DNA of 64,000 nucleotides. It comes from Karalla daura. Taxonomy: Eukaryota; Chordata; Actinopteri; Chaetodontiformes; Leiognathidae. Both the position numbers and the translations under genes were made by a program. Positions 1 to 13,127 of the stretch are shown piece by piece. The notes under the pieces were generated by a model. That model did not search any database and was not told the origin of the DNA. It was given only the letters and a program-made list of their open reading frames with translations. The number at the start of each line of letters is the position of its first letter. Within the stretch, counting starts at the first letter, position 1. Where the stretch lies: assembly GCA_029224185.1 (NCBI GenBank), contig CM055200.1:5606741-5670740 (forward strand), in the 5' to 3' direction.

Positions 1-995
1 AGAGGGAGCAGAGAGCGCAGAGCAGACAGCCTTCTTGGATCAGACCAAAGCGCTTTACTACTTTGTGAGTGCAGCCGAGTGCGTGGTCCCCCAGTTAGAG
101 CGTGGCGCTGAAATGGTTGTGGTGATGATGAGTCTGCGGCTGTGTGTCGTGTGGCAGGCGGACAGCGGCTTCTTCTGCGAAGGCTACTCCAGCGACGAGG
201 ACGTGCTGCTGAAAGACGAGTTCAGAGGGAACATCATCAAACAGGGCTGCCTGCTGAAGCAGGTGAATGAGAAGAAAGCGTGCGCGTGTTCTTTCTTTAG
301 CGTGCGTCAGCGCTGTGTGGCTAAAGACGAGAATAGCCGTACGCGAGGCCCTACTTTTCTGAAGCAGTTCTCGCTTTCACAAGCATGTAGATAAAGGAAG
401 TTCTCTTTTTTATAGCTGCCTGGCTCAGAAAATGAAAGCACAATGAAATGAAGCACATGTTGTGTTACTGTACTGTATCACAGGGGCATAGAAGAAAAAA
501 CTGGAAGGTCCGCAAGTTCATTCTGAGGGATGACCCCGCTTACTTACATTACTACGATCCCTCAAAGGTCAGTTGCCCACAGACAGCAGCAATTGTTGGT
601 GTTGTTGTTCTCGTCTTGTCCCTGACTTCCTGCCTTCTTTTTGCCGCACATTTTAGGGGGATGACCCTCTGGGCTCCATCCACCTGCGTGGGTCTGTGGT
701 GACAGCAGTGGAGTATGTGCCTGATGGTGAGAGAGAGAGAGAGAAAGCCAGAGAGAGAGAGTGTTGCCCCTGCGCTGTCAAAAAAAATTGCCATCTTCAG
801 TCAGAAATTACTCTCTACTCCATTCCTTTTAACTCATTTTCTGTGTCTTTCTCAGCCAAAAAATACGAGGTCGAGGGCAACCTCTTTGAGATCATCACCT
901 CGGAGGAGACGCATTATTTCCTGCAAGCTGCCACGGCTGACGAAAGGAAGGATTGGATCAAGGCAGTACAGGCCGTGTCAAAAAGTGGCAAATAG
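1..995 (+). CDS. plek: Pleckstrin, 3' part (C-terminal PH domain), 5' truncated by window
   Basis: Five exons are visible: 1-64 (partial), 158-262, 484-567, 657-726 and 856-995 (TAG at 993-995), each bounded by GT/AG and in frame. The product reads through the linker after the DEP domain (ends LDQTKALYYF), then ADSGFFCEGYSSDED and the second PH domain, with its motifs GCLLKQGHRRKNWKVRKF, a GDDPLGSIHLRG strand and HYFLQAAT, ending in SKSGK as human pleckstrin ends in SRTGK. Pleckstrin is a haematopoietic PKC substrate; its PH domains bind phosphoinositides and it acts on actin and exocytosis at the membrane. The N-terminal PH and DEP exons lie upstream of base 1. The DSGFF...DED acidic stretch and the conserved PH core separate it from most PH proteins; plek2 is less likely because the core is near-identical to PLEK. 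This identification is very secure; the exact first visible codon is limited by the window edge. Confidence 0.95.
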
Positions 996-1788
996 CAGGA
1001 GCAGTGAGGTAGCCGTGCAAAATGTGCCAGCTACAGTGGAACGTCTGGCTTGTAAAAGAGAAAAACTCTTTAATCACAGATCATATTAACTGAACTATTA
1101 CATAACGTGGCACTTGTGTCAGTGTAGAGCAAATGGCAAGTTTCATTCTTCCATACACTATTAAACAGATAAAGCAACTAATTCAAGAGAAATGAAAGTT
1201 ATATTATCCAACTCTTTAGAAAGTTTTGTCACCAGAGCTTGATTACATTTTGTTATGCAAAAGATGTCAAAACATTGTTGCATGGATTGTATTGGCTAAT
1301 TTAGTGGCACCTCATGCTCCAGCTCATTAGCTGGACAGCCATAAGAGTGATATATTCCAAAGTAACGTATGTAATTACATTGAGTATCTTGGTGACAAGC
1401 TGGTCATATCAATGAGGAAATTAGCACAGTGTTAGTGCTGAGTCAATCATTAGGCCACATTGCCAAAAAAATGTGAGTGTTAGACCAGGTCAAACTAAAT
1501 GTTTGTGAGTAGAATGTGAAATTAGTAAATGTGGGAAATGCAAGTAATTTACACTACTAGTGCTAAAATCAAATTGCTTTGAAACTTAAAATAGTAATGT
1601 AATTGTGATGTTTCTTGTTTCCCTTTAAGTGTATTACAGACACTTGCAGACAAGTCACCACCATTGAGCAACAAAATGGACAAGAACTGAGTGCCAGCAT
1701 GTTTTAGCATGTACTACTCTACTCAATTTTTTAGCCCTAAGTGCCTTCTGACTGCTACTGTTGCACTGTTACAAATGCTATAAATAAA
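996..1788 (+). other. plek: plek 3' UTR with poly(A) signal
   Basis: AT-rich non-coding DNA follows the plek stop codon. The first canonical AATAAA in the sense direction that I see after the stop is at 1783-1788, within TAAATAAAATG, giving a 3' UTR of about 0.8 kb. No other gene-like signal is visible here. The UTR end is inferred from the hexamer only. Confidence 0.55.
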
Positions 1789-2082
1789 ATGTTGCTTTGT
1801 GTAGCTGTATAGATCTGTGATCTCAAAATGTGCAGGTGACACGTGTGTAGCTATTCAACCTCTTTATTTCCAGGGTGCCTGAAACTTTGCATTCGAAAGC
1901 CAAAGAGAAACGAGGAAGTGAAGTGCAAATGCGGGTAGAGAGACTTACCATGCTGTTGGTCCAGGGCCCATTATCTTGCTCAGTGTGGTTTTTTCCTATT
2001 TCCTCCCTGTCTTTCACACTTTGACATGGTTTAAACTATCAGGCCAGCACATTTCACTTCGTCAAATTGAGCTAAGTCAGAG

Positions 2083-2126
2083 AGATTGTTATGCCTCCAC
2101 AGTTCAGTGTGGAGGCATAACAATCT
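2083..2126. repeat. Perfect inverted repeat: 19-bp arms, 6-nt loop
   Basis: Arms 2083-2101 and 2108-2126 are exact reverse complements (core GTTATGCCTCCAC / GTGGAGGCATAAC) separated by GTTCAG. This could be a miniature inverted-repeat element remnant, a transcribed hairpin, or a recent palindromic duplication. There is no coding context. The identity of arm to arm is read directly from the sequence; its origin is unknown. Confidence 0.85.
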
Positions 2127-2633
2127 TGCCTTCTTGGCAAACATGCTCACTGCATCTGTGTTTTAATGTGAATGGTCACGGAAAGAAGTCAAGCCGAAAG
2201 AAAACACCATTTAATCAAGTGGCTGGTTAACACAATCAAAATTTAAGTGAGAATTGAGTTTTTTGTTTATTTTTAATTGCTGCAGTTCGCTAAACAAGAA
2301 TAAGTTGCCAAACCACATCCTTTGATTTAACCATTCTTTAAAAGACATTAGCATTTAACAATGACGCACTTTTTCCAAGAACATGTTTTCTTTTTATTTT
2401 TTCACGGGTAACACGTCAGTGTGTTCTTGTGGTAACACCCACAGACAATGTTTTCCAATTCACTTAGATGGTGCCATTTCCTCTGAAATTTATCGCATCT
2501 CAACACATCTGTGTGTTCACTCATAATAACAAGACCACTGGCAGTGTTCTACTATAATGATCGGAGAATTACTTCACAAATCGCCAATGATATTCCAAAA
2601 TCAGTCACTGCAACTGCCTGAATGTGTGTCTCA

Positions 2634-2648
2634 CCACGAGGGGGCACT
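2634..2648 (+). promoter_or_regulatory. CTCF-like motif
   Basis: CCACGAGGGGGCACT fits the CTCF core (CCNCNAGGGGGCRC-type) at nearly every position. It lies about 0.85 kb after the plek poly(A) signal, between the convergent plek and prokr genes, where a domain boundary would be plausible. This is a motif match only; occupancy is unknown. Confidence 0.4.
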
Positions 2649-4082
2649 ATTTATCCATCTAACGCTACATCACTGAGAGCGTGGTTCCTCATTTAAATGG
2701 TTAATCGCTAACGACCCATAAAAGTCAATACCCCGTGGTTAAACTGCCACATTGAGCTTTACAATAACAAATGGCCACTCTGCTTGTAAAAAGTTAACTC
2801 TAAATACTCTAAAAACAAAAACCATATAACAATAGCAATAGCAGAATCCATACATAGGGTTTTTTACAAGAAGGAGGCAAGAGGAGCCAATACCACACAA
2901 CTATGAATAATCATCTTATAAAAAGAGTCAGTCGATCTCTGTTCATTTCGATCTGTTCATTTCACCGTCATAATAATCAATCGAAGTGAAAAGAGAGAAC
3001 GTGTGGCACAGATAGAAAATCTGGTTGTATAGATTGTGATTTTGAACTTGTTCTGACTAAACTGAAATACAACTTAATGAGTGGTACAATTACCTTCAAA
3101 GATATGAAGGGTATTTGCGGTGAGCTGATTATTTTCCAAAGTGATAATAAGAATCTTCAAAGGGCCACTGTAATGGAAAAACTGACTGAGATGACACATC
3201 ATGGAGGTGATGACAGAGACAGAAAAAGTGCAAACGGTCCTTTGAGAAATGCCAACAAGAAAGCCTTTGAACTGTGATGTTTGATATCCCTTTTTATTAA
3301 ACGACTTTGTTTATTTCATGGTGCCAGACCTGTGGGCTAATTGCCTGCCCAGAGGTAAATGACAAGAGGTACGTTTTTTCTTTCTGTTTACAATAAAAAA
3401 GAAGAGTCAACACAATTAGATACAAACATATAGATACAACTTCTCTGACTGTCCATGTTCAAAGTCTGATGGGAATCATGTTTGGAATGTGAAGAGCATT
3501 TACAGGTTTATCTTCAGTCACACAAAAGTGGAAACAGTTCTGGCACATCAAGCAATTTATGACTCACCCCTGAGGTTGGCCGATGTGACATTTTAAGAGG
3601 CCTTTTGTGACCAACATGGAGCACGTTCCTCTCACCCTCTTCCCTAGGGGGTCTCTCTGACATGAGTCTGCTCTCAAATTACGAAGGTGTTTAGGCTCAA
3701 TCTGTACTCTGCCGTCAGATCGCAGGTCAGCTTCTGCCCAGGTGGATGACTTCAAAGCCACAGAGACTAAAAGCCTCATCTCATTGTTGAACAGACACAG
3801 CCTACGTGTGCGAGACCTGACCCCTAACCTGCGAACAGCACTTAGCGTCTGTTGTCTTTGTTCTAACTTCAAACGTGGTGACATCTCACTCCCCAGACAA
3901 AATGCATTATGTGCTGGAGGTGGCCTGTGTGTGATCCTCACAGAAAGCAACAGAGCATTCAGGACATTTTCAGATTGACCATGTGTCAAAAATGAACACA
4001 TAACTGAAATAAATACTGAATAACAAAAACAAAAGTTGAATACATCCAGGAACAGTAGCCAGTCCACACCACTCACCACTCA

Positions 4083-4084
<2 letters not shown>

Positions 4085-4151
<67 letters not shown>
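4085..4151. repeat. (CA)n microsatellite
   Basis: An uninterrupted CA dinucleotide run of about 67 bp, immediately followed by a degenerate SINE-like segment. It produces spurious long open frames on the minus strand. Confidence 0.97.
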
Positions 4152-4152
<1 letters not shown>

Positions 4153-4199
4153 TAGGGGTCTTGGATCAATTGGTCTAGACAAGCACACTTTAGGTTTTT

Positions 4200-4440
4200 T
4201 GTTTGTTTTTTTTCTTCGGACTGTGGGAGGAAACCAGTGGAAACCCAGTGAAAGCCATAGGACACACATGCAAACTCGACACAGAAACAACCTCAGTGCA
4301 ACCGGGTCAAGAGTTGACATCAATGCATGATTTTAGACTGTACCTGAAGAAAACCCACACAGACACAGACAGAATGTACTGGTAGTAACAACCCCAGGAC
4401 TACCTTGCTGCCGACAGTGCTAACGACTCACTGTCGAGTA
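4200..4440 (-). mobile_element. SINE relic, minus orientation, internally duplicated
   Basis: GGACTGTGGGAGGAAACC at about 4218 and TGAAGAAAACCCACACAGAC at about 4345 are two separate minus-orientation copies of the same SINE body segment (sense: GTCTGTGTGGGTTTTCTC...). The end CTGCCGACAGTGCTAACGACTC is the reverse of the tRNA-like head (gagTggTtagCactgTcg). So either two partial copies or one rearranged copy lie here. It is heavily diverged and not active. Confidence 0.65.
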
Positions 4441-6455
4441 CCACATCAGCTGGACTACAAATAGGTGTGATATTTCAGTTTGTTGCAGGCACAAGAATCC
4501 AGACAACTCACAAAGACTTCAGTGGGGATGTGGTGGGGTATTCTAATCTTTGCTCATCTGTTCGATGTGATCACAGAATAGTTTAGTGAGCTGATGAGAT
4601 AGAGACAGCCTCACTGTGCACCTGACTATGATCATCAAAACAGCATATAATTTTCGAAAAGAATAGGTATTCATTCCTCCAGTCTTGCTCAAGAGACTTT
4701 CTCAAATGGTTTCTTGAAGAAAACACAATTTAGTAGCCTGCATTTGCCACACACTGCACAAGAAGAGCTCTCGTACTTTGAGTGATGCATTAGGAGCAAG
4801 CTGCTTCATTTTAGCCCAAGACGAGGACTAGACAGGGGAGGGCGGCGGGCAGACACCTGCAGCAAGAGCATGGGGAGACGTGACAAGTGGAAAGAAGGGA
4901 AGGAGACGCTGTCCTGAGCATTAGCAGCAGTTCTGAAGATGAATGACTGGAGCCTGACTCCTTTTAAGGTCTGGCTGTGGCACAGGCTTTGTCATCGTTG
5001 AAAAGCCAATGTGTAATGAAAGGCATTCAGAGGTTAGACTGACATGGCCGATTGCATCTTTTCCTCATTAAAAAAACTAAATTATATTTTTAGTAGTTTT
5101 AGTAGTTTCCATAACAGTGGTGCAATACTTCTGCGCACTGTTTCATATTATATGTAACAGTTACACTCTGACTCCTCCTATGTTGCTTGACACTAACTTT
5201 CTCAGGTCATTCACTTGATTTTTGTCATATGTTCCATTACATAAACAGTAAATGATAATGAAATATGCCTGCATTTCTCTATTTTCATGGAGATTAATCA
5301 CATGAAGCTTATAATGACGAACTTCATGTCACATTGATGCCCAATCAACATCACAGTGAATCATGGCAGGCCTGTGACTGGCTTTTGCACTTTCATGTAC
5401 ACATGCAATGGCTGACAGCAACATAAATGATAATTACAATAATTCGTAGTATGGATTTGTTTCAAAGACATCCTTCAACACAGGACTGGACGCATGACTG
5501 GATTTCCTGAGAGGCTCGATCCTTTAAAGGTTCCTCACACTTACTAGATGCGTGACACTGAGCTGGCACGATTTACCCGACTCCCTCCATTTCTCATGCA
5601 GCGGTGTGAACAGATAATTGCCTAAAGAGATAATGCTATTGATTTTAACCCGTGTTTTTCAAGCCACATTTTTCCCTTGTGTTTCCTTTTGCCATATTTT
5701 AATTTTTTTATGTATGCGCTTAAAGTGTGAGTGAAACACGTCTTGTGTAGCTGGATTTTCAATAGTTTCTGAGCTTCTGATTTGTTCACGCACACTCAAA
5801 AAACGCTGGCGATGTAGCGCCGCATCGGTTTGTTTCGCTGGCAGTAAACGACAAAAATCAGGGTCATAGTTTCAAACCTGTACAGCACTCAGGCAGAATA
5901 AAGATGAACTTATTGAAGATAACTATGCAGCTCCACAGCTGAATATCTATCTGTCCTAGGGGAGCAGGTCTACAAGGAGAGGCTATGAATTGGTGTCAGA
6001 ATCTGAAGTAATGAAATGGATTTTACTACCTTTTGTCACTCAGAGATCTATTATGAAACCAAAGATGATGCCTTCTTCTGGGTTGGACATTGTCTTCATT
6101 TTCATTTTCAATTTCCAACTAATCTAATGCAAAAAACCTGAAGAGGAAAGTGAATTAAAGTGGCATATTGATGGTTGTTGAGGTAAACACAGAAAATTGA
6201 CTTGCAGAGACCTGTGAACACTATTTCTTCTTACCATGAAAACCTATTTTCTGTGATAAAACCCATTCTCGTCCACCTGCATTATAATGAATCCATTCTC
6301 AACTGCATACTCTCTGGAAATAAGTCATACCAGCCATTCTGAAGCAAACAACAGCACACCTGAGTAATCAACAAACAGGGAAGGATTTGTTCAAAGTAAG
6401 AAGTGCAAAATATAAAATACAAAATTGCTTTTTAGTCAGTTTCTCTTTTCAACAG

Positions 6456-6548
6456 AGGGGAGGATTTACTCATTGGTGTATCTTAGTTTAGATTATGAAC
6501 AGTACTGGATTGTAGACACCCTGTTGGGACACTATTTAATAGAAAAAG
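6456..6548 (+). other. Orphan exon-like open segment (93 nt) with strong splice-site motifs
   Basis: A pyrimidine-rich tract ending CTCTTTTCAACAG precedes 6456, and AAAAAG|GTGAGT follows 6548. The interval is open in one frame (includes DYEQYWIVDTLLGHYLIEK) and is a multiple of three. I recognise no protein family, and no partner exon is evident nearby. It may be chance, an exon of an lncRNA, or a decayed exon. Confidence 0.2.
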
Positions 6549-8489
6549 GTGAGTTTATGCAGGAGGAAAAAAAACATAACAAAGGGCAGCTTTTATTTTT
6601 GGGTTGTGTGTTCAACAAAAGACCAAAAGCGTCTTTTTTCCGGAGTAGTGCATAGTCTCAAAGTAATGCACTTTGAGGTGTTTTGGTTCACCGAGGGAAA
6701 ATAAGAAGTAGAAGAGGAAGCCAGTAGGTTCTGGAAATAAGTCACACAATTTGTCCTTTTAAAGGTCACCTTGTGAGGCCTTTCAGTCAATTCGAACAGG
6801 ATCAAATCACCTCAGTCCACACAGCCAAACAAACAAGCATGAATGGGGTCTGTTTTTTTGGTTTTAGATTTAAGGTGCACACAAAGTCTGCCCATCATGC
6901 CAGTTTGTGGGATCTGGTGGGCTCTCTGTTTTGTTTTATCTGGATTGTCTGTTAATGCAGCGTCTCATGAACTGGTTCCTACATCAAACTGCAGATTTGG
7001 ATCAGTAGTTTTATATTAGTTACTTTTGTATTTGTTTTTTTTTAACACTGTTAACTAAAGGTTTTCGCGGCTTACAAAAATGTTCATTTCACCTAGTGTG
7101 ATCAATAAAACTCACTGATTTGTGATCCAACGCACAGTTTAAAATCATTCCCAAATCTAAAAGTGTCCTGAAGTGTGGGTGTGAGTCCCTGGAGTATGAG
7201 CTGTGTGGACAGGCTCCAGCAGGAAAGCGGTCAAGAAAATGCATCGATGAGGAACTTGTTCGATATCTCAGTGGAAAAAATCTCATCGGACAAGCATTAT
7301 TTGGGATTGTAACAGGAAAAAGACCAAGAAAAGACCAGAAACAAAAAGTGAGTGGTTAGTTCTTTGTTGTCTTTCTTCCTCAGGATGAACAAAGTAGACT
7401 CCTTCATCTCCTATTAAACGCAGGGTCTCTCCACACAGCAGAGCAGCTCATTGGATTTGTTGCTGAACTGTCCAGGTCACTATAAATGTCCACTGCAGTA
7501 CAGCATGAGGCGTGCCAAAAGACATCAAAGCAAAGCAAGAGGTAAACAATCCCATATCTCATTACATATATTACTCATAATCAATATTTCACAGCTCACA
7601 CATCTGTTGTATTTTTATGAATATCTTTAGCTAATCTCATTAATAATTTAGTTCATTTTAAGTATTTAATCAATTTTACAACAAGGGTGTTAAGATTTTT
7701 GTTGATGTAGAACGAAGGAGAAAAATTTGTTGATGTAGAAACCTCAGGAAGGATTTTTCACGATTAGAAAGACAGAGCATGTCGGGGTGACGTGATGTTA
7801 TGTCTGTTGCGGCTTTGATAATGCTTTTATCATGCTCAAAGCATTCAACTCTGCCTGACAGCTCCAACCTGAACTGTTTCGATGGAGCCAGTAATTGAAA
7901 GACCTGGCTGACAAAGGTCTCGAAGGTCTAGTGAAAGTACTGACGATGGCAAATCATGGCAGGAACCTGATATGTGATGAGAAATTGCACACATTTCTGA
8001 TGTCTTATAACCCGGAGCGATATTGAGTGTCTGCTGAATGATCAGCAATGAGTTAAACTGAATCTACTGTATCTGCACTCCACATCTGAATTCATGATCT
8101 TGATGTGACAGTTAATAATTGTTTTCCTCCTTCTCCTCTTACCCTCTTGTGTGCTGTGGAAAAACTCTGGACCTTGACAGGGCTGCCTTCATGTGGGGAT
8201 TGATTCACTCTAACAGGTTTTGACACAGTGGGATATATGGTTTCAGTTCTGCTTTTGTGCCCGCTGGAGATGAAGCTGAGGAGACACTGATTGGCAGGAT
8301 GTGATGATGGCCTTCTGGGTGAGAGGGCAGACATACGTCCAGCGCACAATCAACTAGATCAACATAACCTGATAAAATCATGCATCTAAAAATTCAGGAT
8401 TTGTGTTAACAAATAAGAAAGCAAAAAGAAAGACTGTACAGTATGCATAGAAAGCATCCCTCCCTTTTCTGACTCCCTGCATGCATGCG

Positions 8490-8715
8490 CACACACGCAC
8501 ATACGCACACTAATCACTTTACACTTAAGAGCGATTTAGAGTCCCCATTCCAGCCTTTATTCATGTCTTTGAACTATAGGAGGAGCCCAGAGTGCCCGGA
8601 CATCACCCACACAGACATTCGGAGAGCATGTAATGTTCACCCTCAGTCTGACAGTGATTTAAACCAAGGACCGTATTGCTATGAGGCGACAGTACTGTGT
8701 CACCCTGGAAAACAA
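8490..8715 (-). mobile_element. SINE relic, minus orientation
   Basis: The stretch contains AGCGATTTAGAGTCCCCATTC, CATGTCTTTGAACTATAGGAGG, and then ATTTAAACCAAGGACCGTATTGCTATGAGGCGACAGTACTGTGTCACC. The last part is the reverse complement of the tRNA-like head with a B-box-like region. It is the same family as the copy at 20078-20340 and is diverged. Confidence 0.65.
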
Positions 8716-8737
8716 CCTGGAAAAAAAACATTCTTTT

Positions 8738-8916
<179 letters not shown>

Positions 8917-9825
8917 CCTCCTTTTCTTAATTGATGATTTGAACAGTCCGGTATGTTGCGGCAAAATATTTGTTTATGTTTGACACTCATGAAAGATGCA
9001 TAGATCGCATCTTGTGTCCTCTTTGCTGTTGAGAGGCACCTCCAACACTGTACAATAAAGACCAACAGACACAAGGGCAAGTGCTCATTTAAGTTGCTAA
9101 AGGAGCAGCATTGATCAAATTGTTCTCTTTCCAGTGTCTCAGCCTGAAATCGGGATCATTATTCATGACCATCCAATGATTTGCTGTCACAGGACGTCTC
9201 TTGCCTGAAGAGCTGTGGGCCATGTGGGGGCAGGGAAGTGCACAACATTGCATTAAACTGCTGCTTAAGACAGGTGACCTGAGCAACCCATGATTGACAA
9301 CTAAAAGTCATCTGTTTGCCGATGGCTCCCAGCAAGACCCACCCACCATTTTTCACCCTGCTGCATCACGAAATGGATAAGTAAGTTAGCAAAACTTACC
9401 TTTTATAGTAGTGCAAGAATGATTTGCAGATGCATGTACAGAGGTTGAAATGCATCATATTGGTGGATTAATGCAATGAACTGTCTATAACCATCACATT
9501 TTATCTCCCTTTATGGAAAGTGGGCTCACTGAGATTCATTATGGAGCTCCACATCATGCATTTTGTGGCTTTTGGAACCAAGTCATCCCACAGCATGACA
9601 GGGCAAGTGGTGAACCATTTCTGAAAAGCTTTTAAGTAGCTAATTGCCTGATTCCTGCATAGAGGTTGAGTCAATAATAAGTTGAGTAAATCTGAATCAA
9701 GGACTGTTAAAGAGGGCCTCTCCTCAACTGGACAGTCAGCTTTCTGGATCTGATGGCAGGTCAAACTCAAGAGTCAGCTGGGTAAGTCACTGCTCCTTCA
9801 GATAAGATGATGCATGCACACAAAC

Positions 9826-9830
<5 letters not shown>

Positions 9831-9895
<65 letters not shown>

Positions 9896-9909
9896 CGAGA
9901 GAGAGAGAG
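9831..9909. repeat. (CA)n followed by (GA)n
   Basis: A CA run to 9894 is followed by a short GAGAGAGA run to about 9909. It is a simple repeat with no coding content. Confidence 0.95.
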
Positions 9910-11734
9910 ATACCCAAATCTGATTGCACTCCTTTAAGATTAAATACAATATCTACTGTGCCATGTTATTCGTTCATTTGCATCATCAAGTCTTTTTTGT
10001 TTTGTTTTTTGCAATTCTGCATACGAACACGTTTGTGTAAAATACAAATTACAGTGTTATAAGATAAAAAGGGGTGGTTTTTTTTCAAGACAGTTCGAGC
10101 CCGTAACTGACAGTATGACTGAACAGCATCCAGGTATGCTCCCTGGCCAGTTATTTAGCCCACCAAAGTAAACCAAATTTGTGTCGCATGTGAGGAGGGC
10201 TTGTTGCTCCACACTTCAAACAAAAGAAAGTCATGATAGAGCATTCAAAGATGTTGTTCCAAATGTTTGAAGTGTGCTTTTTTCTTACTTTCAAGCACCT
10301 CTGGAGCTGGGGCTAAATACAATCTTGAGGCGGTGTATTTACACTTAACGCTTGTGTCTCAAGGGCCTATTAAGCCAAACAGCGAGGAGCTGAGCTACCT
10401 GCTGGCAGCAAAATGTATGTTTCTAAATGGTGTTTATTTGTACCACGTAATGGTCACTTCTCCAGGGAAGGAAACGACAAAAAAAAAAGAAAAAACAGCC
10501 TAACTGACACTTCCCCACAGGGGCCAGAGCACAGAGACTAATGGGGACAATAAGCTTAGGTCCTGATAATTGCAAGGCAAACATTTCCACCATCATCCAA
10601 CCTGTATGAAAATTTACATACGAGGCGATGATCTGTACAAGATGTTGACATTCTAAATGCAAACATAATTACAAAATAAGAACAGCATGACTAAATGCCG
10701 GTCAAAACAATAAGGATGACGCACTCTAAAGATGAAGCCATTAAGAAAAAAAGGTCAGTGTGCATTTAGATGCGATTGTGCCGCATGGACAATATCTTAT
10801 TGCTGCTTATTTGCCCCCATAAATAAATGCAATAGTGTATGGAGCTTGTTAAACAATGTGAATCTGAATGTGAGTGACCTTTTTAACCCACTTCTGCGGC
10901 TTTAATAATCAGATGTTGTGAGCTGTCTGTAGGTCACCGTGGCTGACGGAGAAGAAAAGCAGCTGCTGTGGCGAGAAAAGGTGTTTACTTTAATGTCCAT
11001 GCGTCACACAATTTTATATCTGTACAGCACTCCAGTACACGTGTGCACAAAACTTAAAATACTGTAGAATAAAAACCACACTACATTCAAAAAGAAAGAA
11101 AATCAGCGTTTGTCTGCACTGTTTTTATTATAATTAAATCAGACCCAAGGAGTAATCTCCTGTCGGTCCACTGCGACATCTTGATATATCCCTCTGGCTA
11201 AATTATGTTGCCTTCTAGTGTTGTTTACAGGTGTTGTAGTGTTGTCTACAGGTCATAATGAAGAGCAGTCACCATCACCAAGCAATACGTGCACACACAA
11301 TGATACAACAGTGAAGCTTCAGTATAAATCAATACAACAGAACTCAATACAGAACTCAATGAATCCTTTACCAATGATGACAGGACCCGGATACATGAGG
11401 TGAAGCTAATTTACTTAAGAATATTATGTTAAATATCTAATATCAACAATTTGTATGGCTTAAGTAGGTGCCTAAATCAGGCTGCAAACACACCCTGTGC
11501 AATAACAAGTCTGTTTAAGGAGGGCTTGACAAACTTTTTACATTTTATTTTCAAAGTTCTGCGGTTTATAAAAATGATTAAGAAAATAAGAAAAAGGAAA
11601 AAATAAGGGTTTTTTTCATTGGAGGGCTTGCAAAGTAGTAGCTGAGACATTTTTCATTTTAACCAATGGAGCACACCTAGGTTAACAAGACTATATAATC
11701 CATTCAGCCATTCTTGGTCAGTTTTTGGTTGTAG

Positions 11735-11825
11735 GAACTAGCTATTGATTATGAAGCTATTGATTATGCTGTTGGTGCTATTAGCTTTTGTTGACGGTAT
11801 TATGCTGTTAGCTATTGATTGTGAA
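11735..11825. repeat. Imperfect short tandem repeats around GCTATTGATTATG
   Basis: The unit GCTATTGATT recurs three times, interspersed with TATGCTGTTRG units, in an otherwise AT-rich stretch. It is a local minisatellite-like array; no function can be assigned. Confidence 0.5.
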
Positions 11826-13127
11826 AACCACAAGTCAAGACAAAACCACCTTCTTGGTAATACTCCTCTTTACTACATTCCCGCATAGAGCCTTGACACT
11901 GGAGGCTGTGGAGGCTGCCAAAAGTGAGGAGTGGTTAATTTAACGGTTTGTGTTGAACAAACAAAGGTGACTGTGTTATTAATTATTTTCAAAGGTTTCC
12001 AGAAAAAAGATTGCTTTGTCTGAAAAAAAGTTAAAATTGATTAGCGATGTCTTTTTTATGGTTTAGATTTTTTTTTCATCATGTCTTTTCGTTTTCGTGT
12101 CACATTTTCCAACCCAATTATTGCATTCATAACGCATACAGTGAAGTGAAATTGTGTGAAATTGTGCAAGGTTTGTTCTGCTTTCCTTCCATTCCCCTTG
12201 GGGAAGAGTGATATATTTTGATCTTTGACCTTTGATGATTATTATTGTTGTTGAATGGTTGAATGTTGTTGAATACATTTTTCCCAATCGGTGGTAAGAC
12301 GGGCTTCGTCTCCAAGCCTGAGCAGGATAAATAAGTAAAAAATACATATGACCTTCCTTGCATTTACTAAAGCAGCAGTGGTGTCTGTCTATCATATGTG
12401 CCTCAAGGCCTTCGGGTGCAGTACATCATTTGTATTTTCGGATGGTGGAATGAGCTACCGAGCACTACCACAGTTTCTAGAAGCTTTTCTGAGACCTAAC
12501 TCTCCCATATCCACCCTCTCTCCTTCCCCCTCTCCTACTGTTGTCTCTTACACTAACACCCGTTGTGCTTTCATCCCTCAGTAGGGTATGCAGAGCAATA
12601 TTTATGGATAAAAAATGTTTTTTTTATTTTATTTTTTACTCTCAGTATTTGAGAAATGGTCACGCTCACCATTACTATTAAACCATTCATATCAGGGTCT
12701 TTTAAATTTCATCTACTCACCACATTTTTCGAGGGACATTGTTGGAGAAAAAAAAAGGCTTGAGAGAAGTTGCTTCTTTAATTCTGCAGCATTTGGCTAT
12801 GTAAAATTCATGAGCGGGGCAGAATAACACACGCTATAATAGTCTGAGGATTTCAAATTACGGAAAAGAAAATGCTGACATTTACTAAATCTGGAGTAAA
12901 AACTCTACACTAAAATCTGAAGCTTCCTATCAAACCTTTTACTCCTATTACTCTTCTTCTATCGTTCATTACTTGATGATGAAGGTTTAAATTCCTCCAG
13001 CGTGTTATGCACAGTGATTAATGCATTCAATACTTGTGGTTCCTCTTCCCTCTCAAGATGCAGTTACACTTCAAATAAACTTTCTGAGTGTTCAGAAGTG
13101 AATAAATTCCTTTATCACATACCACTG

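Noticed and set aside
3564..4079. Long open frame (171 codons) on the minus strand
   Set aside because: No recognisable family, no splice or conservation signal, composition like the surrounding non-coding DNA. Treated as chance.
12370..12560. Possible retrotransposon protein fragment (GWWNELPSTTTVSRSF-like in one frame)
   Set aside because: One short motif resembling LINE reverse-transcriptase tails, without any supporting upstream motifs. Too little to annotate.
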